From Enterococcus alcedinis (GTDB lineage: Bacteria; Bacillota; Bacilli; Lactobacillales; Enterococcaceae): a stretch of 64,000 nucleotides of DNA. Below, one piece after another: positions 17,422 through 26,030 of this stretch. The notes under the pieces are model-generated. The model made no database searches, was not told where the DNA came from, and saw only the letters and a program-made list of their open reading frames with translations. The stretch lies in contig NZ_BMDT01000012.1 in assembly GCF_014635985.1 (NCBI RefSeq), positions 38,793 to 102,792 on the forward strand, given 5' to 3'. Position 1 is the first letter of the stretch, and every line of letters begins with the position of its first letter. Position numbers and translations under genes: made by a program.

Positions 17422-18402
17422 TTAGTTGATTCTTTTTTTAGTTGTCGGTCCTTCGCCAAAATGTACAGGTAATACCGTTCGATTTTCGACTTTTTCTCCT
17501 TGGATAACTTTTAAAAGTAATTCTACAGCTGATTCTGCCATTAACTGCAATGGTTGTACAATCGTCGAAACCAGATAAGGAGAGCCATGATAAATTTTTT
17601 GACCATCAAATCCGATGACTTGTACCTCGTCTGGGACGGATTTCCCCATTTTTTTTAAAACATCACAAACAATGATTGCCATCGAGTCATTGACGGTAAA
17701 AATACCATCGATTCCTGGATTTTCAATTAAAAATGCTTCGATTTTCTCTTCTAGTTCAGACAATGGTTCTAACATATCTAATACAGCGATATCTAATCCA
17801 ATTTGATTGCATTCAATCTCGAAATATTTTCTCCGACTCTTTGTCTCGTTCGGTGTTTCCTGATAGCCACCAATATAGCCGACTTTTTTACAACCCAACT
17901 CTTGCAGTTTTTGAGCAGCTAAACGTCCTCCGCTAATATTATCCGCCGTTACATAAATCACATCTTCCGTAAAGTAACGATCAATACTTACAAAAGGTAG
18001 GTTACTCGAAATATAGTCATCAATATCCGAGTAAGTAATACCAATAATCCCATCGACTTTATTTTGAGTCACCATTTGTAAATATTCCTTTTCTTTTTCA
18101 ACGGCACCATCTGAGTTACACAAATACATCTTGTATTTTCGATGTTCCAATGCTGTCTCCACATGAAAAGCAAACTCTGAAAAATAAGGATTCCAAACAG
18201 TCGGTATGATTAACGCTACCGTATAAGTCCGGTTGGTTTTTAGCCCTCTGGCATAATAGTTGGTCTGATAATTTAATTCTTTAATAGCCGCTTCCAATTT
18301 TTGACGCGTTGAGTCTTTGACAGAACCATTATTTAAAAAACGAGAAACGGTTCCCACTCCAACACCCGCTCGTTTTGCAACATCTTTCATCGTAGCATTC
18401 AT
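17422..18402 (-). CDS. LacI-family regulator of the fructan operon
   Basis: A 326-residue LacI regulator: helix-turn-helix MKDVAKRAGVGVGTVSRFLNNGSVKDSTRQKLEAAIKELNY near residues 5-45, followed by a periplasmic-binding-fold sugar domain (VALIIPTVWNPYFSEF, GYIGGYQETPNETKSRRKYFE, DGIFTVNDSMAIIVCDVLKKMG). The start chosen (18402) follows GAGAGGAG; seven extra in-frame residues upstream are unlikely. It lies downstream of the GH32 gene on the same strand, and the two identical LacI-type operators at 23483 and 23540 are its probable targets. Confidence 0.85.
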   Translation of the reverse strand: MNATMKDVAKRAGVGVGTVSRFLNNGSVKDSTRQKLEAAIKELNYQTNYYARGLKTNRTYTVALIIPTVWNPYFSEFAFHVETALEHRKYKMYLCNSDGAVEKEKEYLQMVTQNKVDGIIGITYSDIDDYISSNLPFVSIDRYFTEDVIYVTADNISGGRLAAQKLQELGCKKVGYIGGYQETPNETKSRRKYFEIECNQIGLDIAVLDMLEPLSELEEKIEAFLIENPGIDGIFTVNDSMAIIVCDVLKKMGKSVPDEVQVIGFDGQKIYHGSPYLVSTIVQPLQLMAESAVELLLKVIQGEKVENRTVLPVHFGEGPTTKKRIN

Positions 18403-18482
18403 TTCATTAGCGACTCCTCTCAATTAATCGATAGGTTCAGTATAATTGAGGGTTCGATAAAATACTAGTAGTATCCAAGGAC

Positions 18483-19970
18483 TTACGCTTTCACTTTCGC
18501 TACTTCGAAAGAACCTATATGCGTTTTCCCTTCTGAAACAAACACTAAATCCGTGCCTTTTTCCTTCTCGTAAAAAGTCGCACTCAATACTTCCTGATCA
18601 TTTACAAAAACTTCAATCGAATTCGTATCACGAAAGATTTCTAAAATTAATTGCTGATTGACCAACTCGATAGGAAAACTTCTCGTATCAATGATTTCCT
18701 GTTCCCCACCTTTGATTTCATAGCCAAAGTTTTTGCGGCTAAATGTAAACATCGATGTGGCCGTTTCATAGTTTAAACTCAGGTGTTCAGACTCCTGCTT
18801 AGCTAATTGGATCGTAAAGCGTTGTGCCTCAGATAAATCTGCCACCACTTGCATGTAAGTATTATCTTTAATCAAATGATGGAAAACAACCCGTTGTTCC
18901 GTTACTTGGATATTTTCTGAGCCGTATTGATACTCTAATTGACTATAAACCTCTGACACCGGTCGTTGAATGAGTCGGTTATTTCTGACCCTTAGCTCAC
19001 GCGGCAAAGTCATCGAGCCCGCCCACTTATGACCCAAATCATGTGTTGGTAGCGTACGGTCCCACATTTGCATCCAAGCAATCACAATCCGACGATTTTT
19101 ATCATCAATTAAGCTTTGAGGAGCATAGTAATCCATACCAAAATCCATCTCATGGAAATTTTCAACATGCAACTGTCCCGTCTCCCAATTCATTTCACCA
19201 ATACAAGCCATTGTCGAGCTAATATTATGGTACTCATGGTCTTTTTTCTTGATTTGAATCGGTGACATGATTAAAACATCTTTGCCATCCAAATGAAAGA
19301 AATCTGGGCATTCCCACATGACTCCTTGTTCTGACGTTCCTTCTAATAAAACCGAGAAAAATGACCATTCCAATAAATCTTCCGATGAAAATAATAAGAT
19401 TTTCCCACGGTTATCTGCTGTTTTCGTGGCAACAACGCAGTAATACAAGTCTCCATGTTGAATGATTTTCGGATCGCGGAAGTCTTGAATTAACCCTTCA
19501 CTACCTAACAATTTTTCACCAATAACGGGATTATTCACATGCTTTTCAAAAGTCAGACCGTCATTTGAGACAGCGATACATTGTGTTTGAATCACTTGAT
19601 CACCTTCAGTTACATGTCCGGTATACATTAAATAAAGCTTACCATCCTTTTCAATCGCGCTCCCTGAAAAACAGCCGTCTTTGTCGTACCATTGATCAGG
19701 TGCCAGTGCCACAGGTAGTTCTTCCCAATGAACTAAATCTTTTGATTTCACATGTCCCCAATGCATTGGTCCCCATTGACTGTCATAAGGATAATATTGA
19801 TAAAACAAATGGTATTCGCCCTCATAATAAACAAAACCATTCGGATCATTCATCCAACCAATAGGTGTTGTCGCATGATAATGCGGTCGATAACGCGGAT
19901 GAACATTGTCTCTATTTTCTTTAATAAATTGTTGTGCTTTTTCTAATGGTGTCACTTCTTTGACTAACAA
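18483..19970 (-). CDS. GH32 beta-fructosidase, cytoplasmic
   Basis: A 495-residue GH32 enzyme. The nucleophile is Asp42 in GWMNDPNG, the transition-state RDP is at 165-167, and the acid/base is Glu220 in MWECPDF. A C-terminal beta-sandwich ends the protein. No signal peptide is seen, so it acts inside the cell. It starts with TTG directly after the stop of the lipoprotein gene (AAAGGAG 8 bases upstream). Because it sits with an ABC oligosaccharide importer rather than a PTS, unphosphorylated fructo-oligosaccharides, levan pieces or sucrose are the likely substrates; sucrose-6-phosphate hydrolase activity is less likely. Confidence 0.88.
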   Translation of the reverse strand: MLVKEVTPLEKAQQFIKENRDNVHPRYRPHYHATTPIGWMNDPNGFVYYEGEYHLFYQYYPYDSQWGPMHWGHVKSKDLVHWEELPVALAPDQWYDKDGCFSGSAIEKDGKLYLMYTGHVTEGDQVIQTQCIAVSNDGLTFEKHVNNPVIGEKLLGSEGLIQDFRDPKIIQHGDLYYCVVATKTADNRGKILLFSSEDLLEWSFFSVLLEGTSEQGVMWECPDFFHLDGKDVLIMSPIQIKKKDHEYHNISSTMACIGEMNWETGQLHVENFHEMDFGMDYYAPQSLIDDKNRRIVIAWMQMWDRTLPTHDLGHKWAGSMTLPRELRVRNNRLIQRPVSEVYSQLEYQYGSENIQVTEQRVVFHHLIKDNTYMQVVADLSEAQRFTIQLAKQESEHLSLNYETATSMFTFSRKNFGYEIKGGEQEIIDTRSFPIELVNQQLILEIFRDTNSIEVFVNDQEVLSATFYEKEKGTDLVFVSEGKTHIGSFEVAKVKA

Positions 19971-21581
19971 TTATTTTACTCCTTTCACAAAGGTATCATA
20001 CCCTGCTTGTTTAATTTCTAACCATTCTTCTAACCCGACGCGGTCCAGTTCTGCTAAATACTCGTCCCATTCTGCATCAATTTTCCCGTTCGTTATCCAC
20101 TCCGCACGCTTTCTATAGGTGTAATCCCACATATCTGTTTCAATTTTAGATAGACGATCAGTTTGCTCTTTTTCCAAAAAGACCCTTGGGTAGTTATTTT
20201 CATTATTAACGTAAGGAACATAGTATTCATGCATCAAATCCAGACGCCATTTTGCATCATCTGGCATTGTCGTAACTGTTCCATAGTAGCTGTCTAAGAT
20301 TGCTAGCGGCCCAGATGCTTCGGTTTTTTGACGTAACTCTCCTGGTGCTTCCCCTGCTAAATCTAAGTGTTGCAACGAACCGTCTTTCAATTCAAAGATA
20401 TTCGCTTGCTCTGTATCACCGTATGTTCCCCAGTTATTTTGAACCGACTGTAATGGTTCATACATTTTGTCAATCCAACGAGCGGTTAGTTCTAAGTTCT
20501 TATTCGCGCTCGTAATGACAAATCGATCACGTGAAAAGCCCATACCATTTGTTCGAGTGATGTGTTTACGTCCATCTGGTCCAGCCAAAACTGGTAAGAC
20601 ATCATACGATTCATTCATCCCCGAAATATTCGCCTTATCCCAAGTGAAGTACACACCATAACGATGTTCTTTTCCTTTGGCTACATAAGTGTTCCAATCT
20701 TGCTCAAATGCTTCGATATCAATGAGCCCTTTATCATACATCTGATTAAAATATTTAATTGCCTCTTTGTATCCTTCCTTATCTGCTGTGAACTGTACCT
20801 TACCTGCATCATCCACGACTAAATGATCATCGTTATCGCCTTCTCCAAAGGCACCAAACAGTAATTTTAAATCTTCATTTCCGCCATTATTAATAAATGA
20901 AAATGGAATTTCATCTGCTTCACCATTGCCATTCGGGTCTTGCGTTTTAAAAGCTTCTAAAACGGTTATTAATTCCTCTGTCGTTGTTGGCATCTCTAGA
21001 TTCAGAGCCTCTAACCAATCGACATTAATCCATGCCATATCATTGACCGTGTGAATCGATTCTTTTCCTGCACCTAGCTCTTCAATCCAAGGAAGTGAAT
21101 AAATGTGGCCATCTGGTGCAGTAGACAATGTGCGATATTCAGGCCTTTCAGCAAACACTTTTTGTAAGTTTGGCATATATTGATCAATTAACTCTTCTAA
21201 AGGAATGATCACGCCACTTTCAGCCCAATTTAGTAAGTCGTAATCCCCAGCAGCTGCGTTAAAAATAGCGTCTGGTAAATCGCCACTAGCAATATCCAAA
21301 TTGCGCTTTTCTGCAAAATCTGCATTATAGTTGGTCCAATCAATATGGACATTTAATTCCTCTTCTAATCGTTGGAAAATCAATTTTTCATTCGGATCTT
21401 TAGGCGCAAGCGGCCCATTTTGGGAAATCATTTTAAGTGTGACTTTTTCCTCCAACGGAAAAGAAATCCCTTCAAGTTCATAATCCGGACTCGAGGCAGA
21501 CTTGTCGCCCTTGCTGCCACATGCTCCTAATAAAAAGACACTACATAGTACAATTGGTAAGAGTTTACTTCTCGTTTTCAT
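19971..21581 (-). CDS. Oligosaccharide-binding lipoprotein (LplA/YtcQ type)
   Basis: A 536-residue extracellular solute-binding protein. The signal peptide ends in the lipobox LLGACGS, so Cys21 should carry the lipid. The body (LKMISQNGPLAPKDPNEKL, DLPDAIFNA, DPNGNGEADEIPFSF, NGMGFSRDRFVITS) matches the large LplA/YtcQ family that works with LplB/LplC-like permeases. With a GH32 directly downstream, it probably captures fructo-oligosaccharides. Start preceded by ATAGGAGC. Confidence 0.88.
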   Translation of the reverse strand: MKTRSKLLPIVLCSVFLLGACGSKGDKSASSPDYELEGISFPLEEKVTLKMISQNGPLAPKDPNEKLIFQRLEEELNVHIDWTNYNADFAEKRNLDIASGDLPDAIFNAAAGDYDLLNWAESGVIIPLEELIDQYMPNLQKVFAERPEYRTLSTAPDGHIYSLPWIEELGAGKESIHTVNDMAWINVDWLEALNLEMPTTTEELITVLEAFKTQDPNGNGEADEIPFSFINNGGNEDLKLLFGAFGEGDNDDHLVVDDAGKVQFTADKEGYKEAIKYFNQMYDKGLIDIEAFEQDWNTYVAKGKEHRYGVYFTWDKANISGMNESYDVLPVLAGPDGRKHITRTNGMGFSRDRFVITSANKNLELTARWIDKMYEPLQSVQNNWGTYGDTEQANIFELKDGSLQHLDLAGEAPGELRQKTEASGPLAILDSYYGTVTTMPDDAKWRLDLMHEYYVPYVNNENNYPRVFLEKEQTDRLSKIETDMWDYTYRKRAEWITNGKIDAEWDEYLAELDRVGLEEWLEIKQAGYDTFVKGVK

Positions 21582-21604
21582 ATTAAATGCTCCTATCTAT
21601 TTTT

Positions 21605-22486
21605 TTATCCTTTAACAGAACCGACCAAAACGCCTTTATCAAAATACTTCTGGAAGAACGGATACATAATGATTAATGGTAAACTGGAAATCACTATCGT
21701 TGAATATTTAATCAATTCGGCAATTTGCTTCATTTCAGCCATTGCGGTATTGGCACCAACCATATCTTGTGACGGTTGGTTTTGAATTAAAATATTTCTT
21801 AAAACCAATTGTAAGGGTTGTAAGTCCGCATCTTTGATATAGATCATCGCATCAAAGTAAGAATTCCATTGGCCAACAAACGCATATAAAAATAGGACAA
21901 ACATAATTGGTTTGGATAATGGCAGAATGACTTTAAATAAAATTTGCAATTCGTTTGCACCATCAATTGTTGCTGCTTCACTTAATTCTCTAGGCAAGCC
22001 GCTAAAATAGGTTCGAGCCATAATAATATTCCACACATTAATGGCTCCAGGAATAATAATTGCCCATACAGTATCTAGCATCCCTAAATTTTTTACTAAT
22101 AAGTAGGTCGGAATAAGCCCTCCACCGACAAACATGGTAATCACAAAAAAGGTCATCAATACCCCTCGCCCGTAGAGATCTGGCTTTGATAGCGGATAGG
22201 CCGTAATCATTGTGACAAACACCGTTATGACACTAAAACTAAAAGAATAAAACAAGGAATTGATAAATCCTCTCACAATCGAATCGTCTGCAAAGACACG
22301 CTTATACCCTTCAATTGTCCATTCTTTTGGATTAAAACTAATCCCCTGACTAATCAAGGTTGCTGGATCCATAAAAGACGCAATCACTACGTAGACTAGA
22401 GGAACCACTGTAATCATGACTAACAAACCAACTAAAACCCAATTTAACCAAACAACTTTACGATCAAAACTTGTATATTGATTCAT
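21605..22486 (-). CDS. ABC sugar importer permease, LplC/YtcP type
   Basis: A 293-residue inner-membrane permease with six helices. The EAA loop (ELSEAATIDGANELQILFKVILPLSKPIM, about 182-210), which contacts the ATPase, is intact, and the protein ends FFQKYFDKGVLVGSVKG as in LplC-like proteins. It sits 15 bases after the partner permease and before the binding protein. Start preceded by GAGGGGAG. Confidence 0.9.
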   Translation of the reverse strand: MNQYTSFDRKVVWLNWVLVGLLVMITVVPLVYVVIASFMDPATLISQGISFNPKEWTIEGYKRVFADDSIVRGFINSLFYSFSFSVITVFVTMITAYPLSKPDLYGRGVLMTFFVITMFVGGGLIPTYLLVKNLGMLDTVWAIIIPGAINVWNIIMARTYFSGLPRELSEAATIDGANELQILFKVILPLSKPIMFVLFLYAFVGQWNSYFDAMIYIKDADLQPLQLVLRNILIQNQPSQDMVGANTAMAEMKQIAELIKYSTIVISSLPLIIMYPFFQKYFDKGVLVGSVKG

Positions 22487-22501
22487 TTTTTATTCTCCCC
22501 T

Positions 22502-23461
22502 CTATAATCCTTGTCCATCATTTAGACGCTTGGTAATATTATTAACAATCAATAGTAAGACCACATTAATAATCATATTAAATAGTCCAACGGCCGCAGA
22601 ATAGGCGTAATTTCCTGACTGTAACCCCACTTTATAGACATAAGTCGATATGATTTCAGAAGCCGGGATATTCATAGATGTTTGCATTAAAAAGGCTTTT
22701 TCATATCCGACGTTCATAATATTTCCTGCAGCTAGAATAAAACTAATGACCATAATCGGACGCATTGCCGGTAAATCAATGTGCCAAATTTTTTGTAATA
22801 GATTCGCACCATCAATATTTGCAGCTTCATATAAGTCCGTACTTACACTCGCGAGTGTTGCGGTATAAAGAATCGAAGACCAACCCACTCCTTGCCAAAT
22901 CCCAGATAAGATATAAATCGCACGGAAATAATCCGGATTCGACATAAACATCAAGGGATTACCAGTTATTTTTTGAACAATGGCATTCACCGGTCCGTTA
23001 GCTGATAAGAATAAAAATAACATTCCGACAATCACGACTACGGAAATAAAATTAGGTGCATAAAGAATTAATTGCAGTTTTTGTTTGATCTTATCATTTA
23101 AAATTTGATTTAAAGACAAGGCCAATAGAATCGGCGGGAAAAAACCTAACAACAAACCAAAGATACTAATCTTCAAGGTATTTTCAAGCAACATCCCAAA
23201 ATTTGGTGAAAAGATAAATTCTTTAAAGTGAGCCAATCCAACCCAAGGACTTTCTAAAATACCCAGCATCGGATTGTAATCTTTAAAAGCGATAATTGCT
23301 CCATACATCGGAAAATATTTAAAAACAAGTGTAAGTAAAAGGCCTGGTAACAGCAATACATACAACCATTTATCACGCATCAATTTTTTCTTTAATTTTC
23401 CTTTCTTTTTTATTCCCCTCTGCGGTTTAGATCGCCCTATTTTGATAGCTGCATCTTCCAC
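22502..23461 (-). CDS. ABC sugar importer permease, LplB type
   Basis: A 319-residue permease with a basic N-terminal tail (KPQRGIKKKGKLKKKL) and six helices. The EAA loop reads DLYEAANIDGANLLQKIWHIDLPAMRPIM. I chose the GTG at 23461 because GGAGGG lies 6 bases upstream; the frame extends to 23524, but that part carries the operator and no binding site. First gene of the operon permease-permease-lipoprotein-GH32(-LacI). No ATPase gene is present nearby. Confidence 0.88.
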   Translation of the reverse strand: MEDAAIKIGRSKPQRGIKKKGKLKKKLMRDKWLYVLLLPGLLLTLVFKYFPMYGAIIAFKDYNPMLGILESPWVGLAHFKEFIFSPNFGMLLENTLKISIFGLLLGFFPPILLALSLNQILNDKIKQKLQLILYAPNFISVVVIVGMLFLFLSANGPVNAIVQKITGNPLMFMSNPDYFRAIYILSGIWQGVGWSSILYTATLASVSTDLYEAANIDGANLLQKIWHIDLPAMRPIMVISFILAAGNIMNVGYEKAFLMQTSMNIPASEIISTYVYKVGLQSGNYAYSAAVGLFNMIINVVLLLIVNNITKRLNDGQGL

Positions 23462-23482
23462 TTTAATCCCTCCATTCATTTT

Positions 23483-23494
23483 GGAAACGTTTCT
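23483..23494. promoter_or_regulatory. LacI-type operator, copy 1
   Basis: GGAAACGTTTCT, centred on the GAAACGTTTC palindrome, sits just before the first permease gene. It is identical, with flanks (TTTTGGAAACGTTTCTATTTC), to copy 2, whose centre is 57 bases away. It could bind the LacI protein or CcpA. Confidence 0.65.
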
Positions 23495-23539
23495 ATTTCG
23501 TTCTAAAAAAAAGAATAATGTCATTTATTATTTTATTTT

Positions 23540-23551
23540 GGAAACGTTTCT
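23540..23551. promoter_or_regulatory. LacI-type operator, copy 2
   Basis: A second GGAAACGTTTCT lies just downstream of the -10 at 23570 to 23565 on the minus strand. Occupied operators here would block transcription, and the paired spacing would permit looping. Confidence 0.65.
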
Positions 23552-23564
23552 ATTTCATGGGATG

Positions 23565-23593
23565 AGAATATCACGTTAGCGCTTTCTTGTCAA
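23565..23593 (-). promoter_or_regulatory. Promoter of the fructan importer operon with embedded cre-like site
   Basis: On the minus strand TTGACA (23593 to 23588) and TATTCT (23570 to 23565) are 17 bases apart. The spacer holds AGAAAGCGCTAACGT, a near match to the CcpA cre consensus, so glucose repression is likely. Confidence 0.75.
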
Positions 23594-23628
23594 CACACAG
23601 ATTCATTTTTATTTTTTTAATCCAAACG

Positions 23629-23673
23629 AAAAGGGAGAGAATGACTGCCAATACAGCCTTTCTATCCCTTTTT
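23629..23673 (-). terminator. Intrinsic terminator of the YadG/YadH-like operon
   Basis: AAAAGGGAGAGAATGACTG and CAGCCTTTCTATCCCTTTTT pair imperfectly just beyond the permease stop, with A/T runs on both sides. Confidence 0.65.
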
Positions 23674-23685
23674 TATATCTCGTAG

Positions 23686-24456
23686 TTAAGATCTTAACCC
23701 TTTACCTGTGTCGATCAAGTAATAACAAATAGAATAAAGAGTCATAATAAATAAAATCAATAGAATGATCGATAAAGTGATTGAAACATCGCTTGTTCCT
23801 AAGAAGCCATACCTGAATCCTGAAATCATATAAACGATCGGATTAAATTTCGAAACTGCCTGCCAAAATGGTGGCAACATCGAAACAGCATAAAACACGC
23901 CACCTAAATATGTCAAAGGCTGTAAAACAAACGTTGGAACAATCGATACATCGTCATACGATTGCGCAAAAACACCATTTATTAGTCCTGCTAACGAAAA
24001 TAAAATAGCGGTCATCAATAAGGTAACGACTACAATCAACCAAGAATGGACATTGAGCGGTACAAAAAACAACGAAATCATCGTAACGAGTGAGCCTACA
24101 AGCAGGCTTCGACCAAGTCCACCAATAACAAATCCCCAAATAATAATATGTGTGGGTACTGGCGCTACTAATAACTCTTCAATATTTTTTTGAAACTTTT
24201 GAGAGAAAAATGAAGACGATACATTGGCGTAAGAACTCGTGATTGCCGACATCATTATTAGTCCGGGTACAATAAATTCCATATAAGAAAATCCACCCAT
24301 ATCGCCAATTCGCCCTCCAATCATTTTCCCGAAAATGACAAAATATAAAGAGGTTGTAATCACAGGTGGTACTAACGTTTGGACCCAAATACGTAAATAA
24401 CGATTGGTTTCTTTAACGGCTAAACTTTTTAATGCGGTGAGATAAAGACTAAACAT
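23686..24456 (-). CDS. yadH: ABC-2 type exporter permease, YadH-like
   Basis: A 256-residue protein with six membrane helices. Length and sequence blocks (RIWVQTLVPPVIT, FIVPGLIMMS, NIEELLVAPVPTH, SLFFVP, PTFVLQPLTYLGGVFY, NPIVYMISGFRYGFLG, ending GLRS) match my memory of Escherichia coli YadH closely. It overlaps the ATPase gene by 8 bases, so the two make one transporter. Substrate unknown. Similarity this strong to an enterobacterial protein is unusual in a low-GC Gram-positive and hints at transfer in one direction or the other. Confidence 0.8.
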   Translation of the reverse strand: MFSLYLTALKSLAVKETNRYLRIWVQTLVPPVITTSLYFVIFGKMIGGRIGDMGGFSYMEFIVPGLIMMSAITSSYANVSSSFFSQKFQKNIEELLVAPVPTHIIIWGFVIGGLGRSLLVGSLVTMISLFFVPLNVHSWLIVVVTLLMTAILFSLAGLINGVFAQSYDDVSIVPTFVLQPLTYLGGVFYAVSMLPPFWQAVSKFNPIVYMISGFRYGFLGTSDVSITLSIILLILFIMTLYSICYYLIDTGKGLRS

Positions 24457-25384
24457 TTTTTTCCTCCAATGGCCCTTTTTCCTCGGTAATTTTTAAAAAC
24501 AGTTCCTCTAAACGGTTTGATTTATTACGCATCGATAATACTTTAATCCCTTGGTTACTTAGTTGATTAAAAATCTCATTCACTCCTTGATTTCTTTCAA
24601 CTTCTACAACAAGTGTCCCTTCATCTTCCAACGAACTTTTGTAACCTACGATTTCTGGTTGTTTCTCATAGGCATCTAAATCAAAAATAAAGGTTTCATG
24701 TTGTAATTTAGCTAAAAGAGATTTCATACTCGTATTTTCAATCAATTCACCAGATTGAATAATGCCGATATTACGGCATAGCATTTCTGCTTCTTCTAAA
24801 TAATGGGTTGTTAAAATAATGGTTGTTCCGTTCTCATTTAATTCTTTTAAAAACGTCCACATTTCTCGTCGTAACTCGATATCGACTCCAGCAGTTGGTT
24901 CATCTAAAATCAATAGATTCGGTTCATGCATTAGTGCTCTGGCAATCATTAATCGACGTTTCATACCACCTGAAAGCATTCTTGCACGAACATTCCGTTT
25001 GTCCCATAAATTGGATTGTTTTAAATACTTTTCACTGCGTTTGATGGCTTCTTTGCGAGAAACGCCGTAATAGCCTGCTTGGTTCACAACGATTTGTTGC
25101 ACTGTTTCAAACGGATTAAAGTTAAACTCTTGAGGAACTAAACCAATTTGTTGTTTTGCCCGCTCTAGTTCGGTATCCAAATTATAGTCAAAAACTTTCA
25201 CTTTTCCAGATGTTTTATTAATGAGTGACGTGATGATTCCGATGGTTGTCGATTTTCCGGCACCATTTGGGCCTAACAACGCATAAAAGTCTCCTTTTTC
25301 AACGGATAAATTGATGCCTCGTAGTGCTTCGACACCTGTTGCATATACTTTTTTTAAATCGGTTATTTCTAGTGCATAGGTCAT
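24449..25384 (-). CDS. yadG: ABC exporter ATPase, YadG-like
   Basis: A 311-residue ATPase. Walker A is GPNGAGKST (38-46), the signature LSGGMKRR is at 137-144, and Walker B with the catalytic Glu is LLILDEPTAG (157-166). A C-terminal domain follows. Segments such as QEFNFNPFETVQQIVVNQAG and EEAEMLCRNIGIIQ match E. coli YadG as I recall it. With the YadH-like permease it should form a full exporter. The ArsR gene 155 bases upstream on the same strand may control it. Confidence 0.85.
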   Translation of the reverse strand: MTYALEITDLKKVYATGVEALRGINLSVEKGDFYALLGPNGAGKSTTIGIITSLINKTSGKVKVFDYNLDTELERAKQQIGLVPQEFNFNPFETVQQIVVNQAGYYGVSRKEAIKRSEKYLKQSNLWDKRNVRARMLSGGMKRRLMIARALMHEPNLLILDEPTAGVDIELRREMWTFLKELNENGTTIILTTHYLEEAEMLCRNIGIIQSGELIENTSMKSLLAKLQHETFIFDLDAYEKQPEIVGYKSSLEDEGTLVVEVERNQGVNEIFNQLSNQGIKVLSMRNKSNRLEELFLKITEEKGPLEEKNV

Positions 25385-25539
25385 GTTCTAATATCTCCTT
25401 ACCATTTTATCTCCTAATAAAAAGGTCGGTACTCCTTGGACTACACAGCCTTTTCATTGTAGCTATTTGTGTGACTTCGGGTGTATAAAAAATATGCTTC
25501 TAACCACAAAGGTTCGTGACTGATCTCATAGGTCCGGGG

Positions 25540-25875
25540 TTACTTTTCATCTTTTTCTTCCTTTTGACAATTGCAAAGGGGCACGCTACAAATACAATTT
25601 TCATCCTTAGAAAATAATTGCGCCATTGAGTCCAAAAATTGTTCAACAAAACGATCGGTTAATTCGTATCTGTGCCAAATCCCTTCTTTCGTCACTCGTA
25701 CAACTCCGACGTTTTCTAATAACTTCATATGATGTGAAAGTGTCGGTTGAGTGAAATCAAAATGATCTAAAAGATCGCATGCGCACAAGCTTCCACATGA
25801 CAATAAATCAATAATTTTTAACCGTTTTGGATTCGCAAGTGCTTTAAGCATTACGGACAGTTCCTCGTAATTCAT
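25540..25875 (-). CDS. ArsR/SmtB-family metal-responsive repressor with Cys-rich tail
   Basis: A 111-residue winged-helix repressor. CGSLCACDLL (about 27-36) matches the alpha-3 cysteine site of arsenic/antimony sensors (ELCVCDL in classical ArsR), and the recognition helix is FTQPTLSHHMKLLENVGVV. The C-terminus adds five cysteines within 12 residues (CICSVPLCNC region), a possible second metal site. The start follows GAGGGGGAA. It faces a nested palindromic operator just upstream and lies before the yadGH-like genes. No arsenate reductase or ArsB is present. Confidence 0.85.
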   Translation of the reverse strand: MNYEELSVMLKALANPKRLKIIDLLSCGSLCACDLLDHFDFTQPTLSHHMKLLENVGVVRVTKEGIWHRYELTDRFVEQFLDSMAQLFSKDENCICSVPLCNCQKEEKDEK

Positions 25876-25904
25876 CGCTATTTCCCCCTCATAGACAATC
25901 TTCT

Positions 25905-25930
25905 ATCTATGAATATAGATAACTATCTAT
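25905..25930. promoter_or_regulatory. Nested palindromic operator of the ArsR gene
   Basis: ATCTAT-GAAT-ATAGAT (25905-25920) and ATAGAT-AACT-ATCTAT (25915-25930) share the central half-site, giving three alternating half-sites 10 bases apart in the ArsR promoter region. This is the kind of AT-rich dyad ArsR proteins bind. Confidence 0.6.
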
Positions 25931-25972
25931 CTATTGTCAAACATTTTTATTAAAATGACGTCATACAAAAAA

Positions 25973-26010
25973 ATAATCGTACCCAGTCTATGTTATCTGG
26001 ATACGACTAT
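25973..26010. terminator. Intrinsic terminator downstream of ddh
   Basis: ATAATCGTACCCAG and CTGGATACGACTAT pair around a 10-base loop, with A and T runs outside, between ddh (ends at 26031) and the ArsR promoter. Confidence 0.7.
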
Positions 26011-26030
26011 TAAAAAATATTTTGTATCTG

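Noticed and set aside
18403-18423. Seven extra residues at the start of the LacI regulator
   Set aside because: The upstream TTG overlaps the GAGAGGAG binding site; the ATG at 18402 is correctly spaced.
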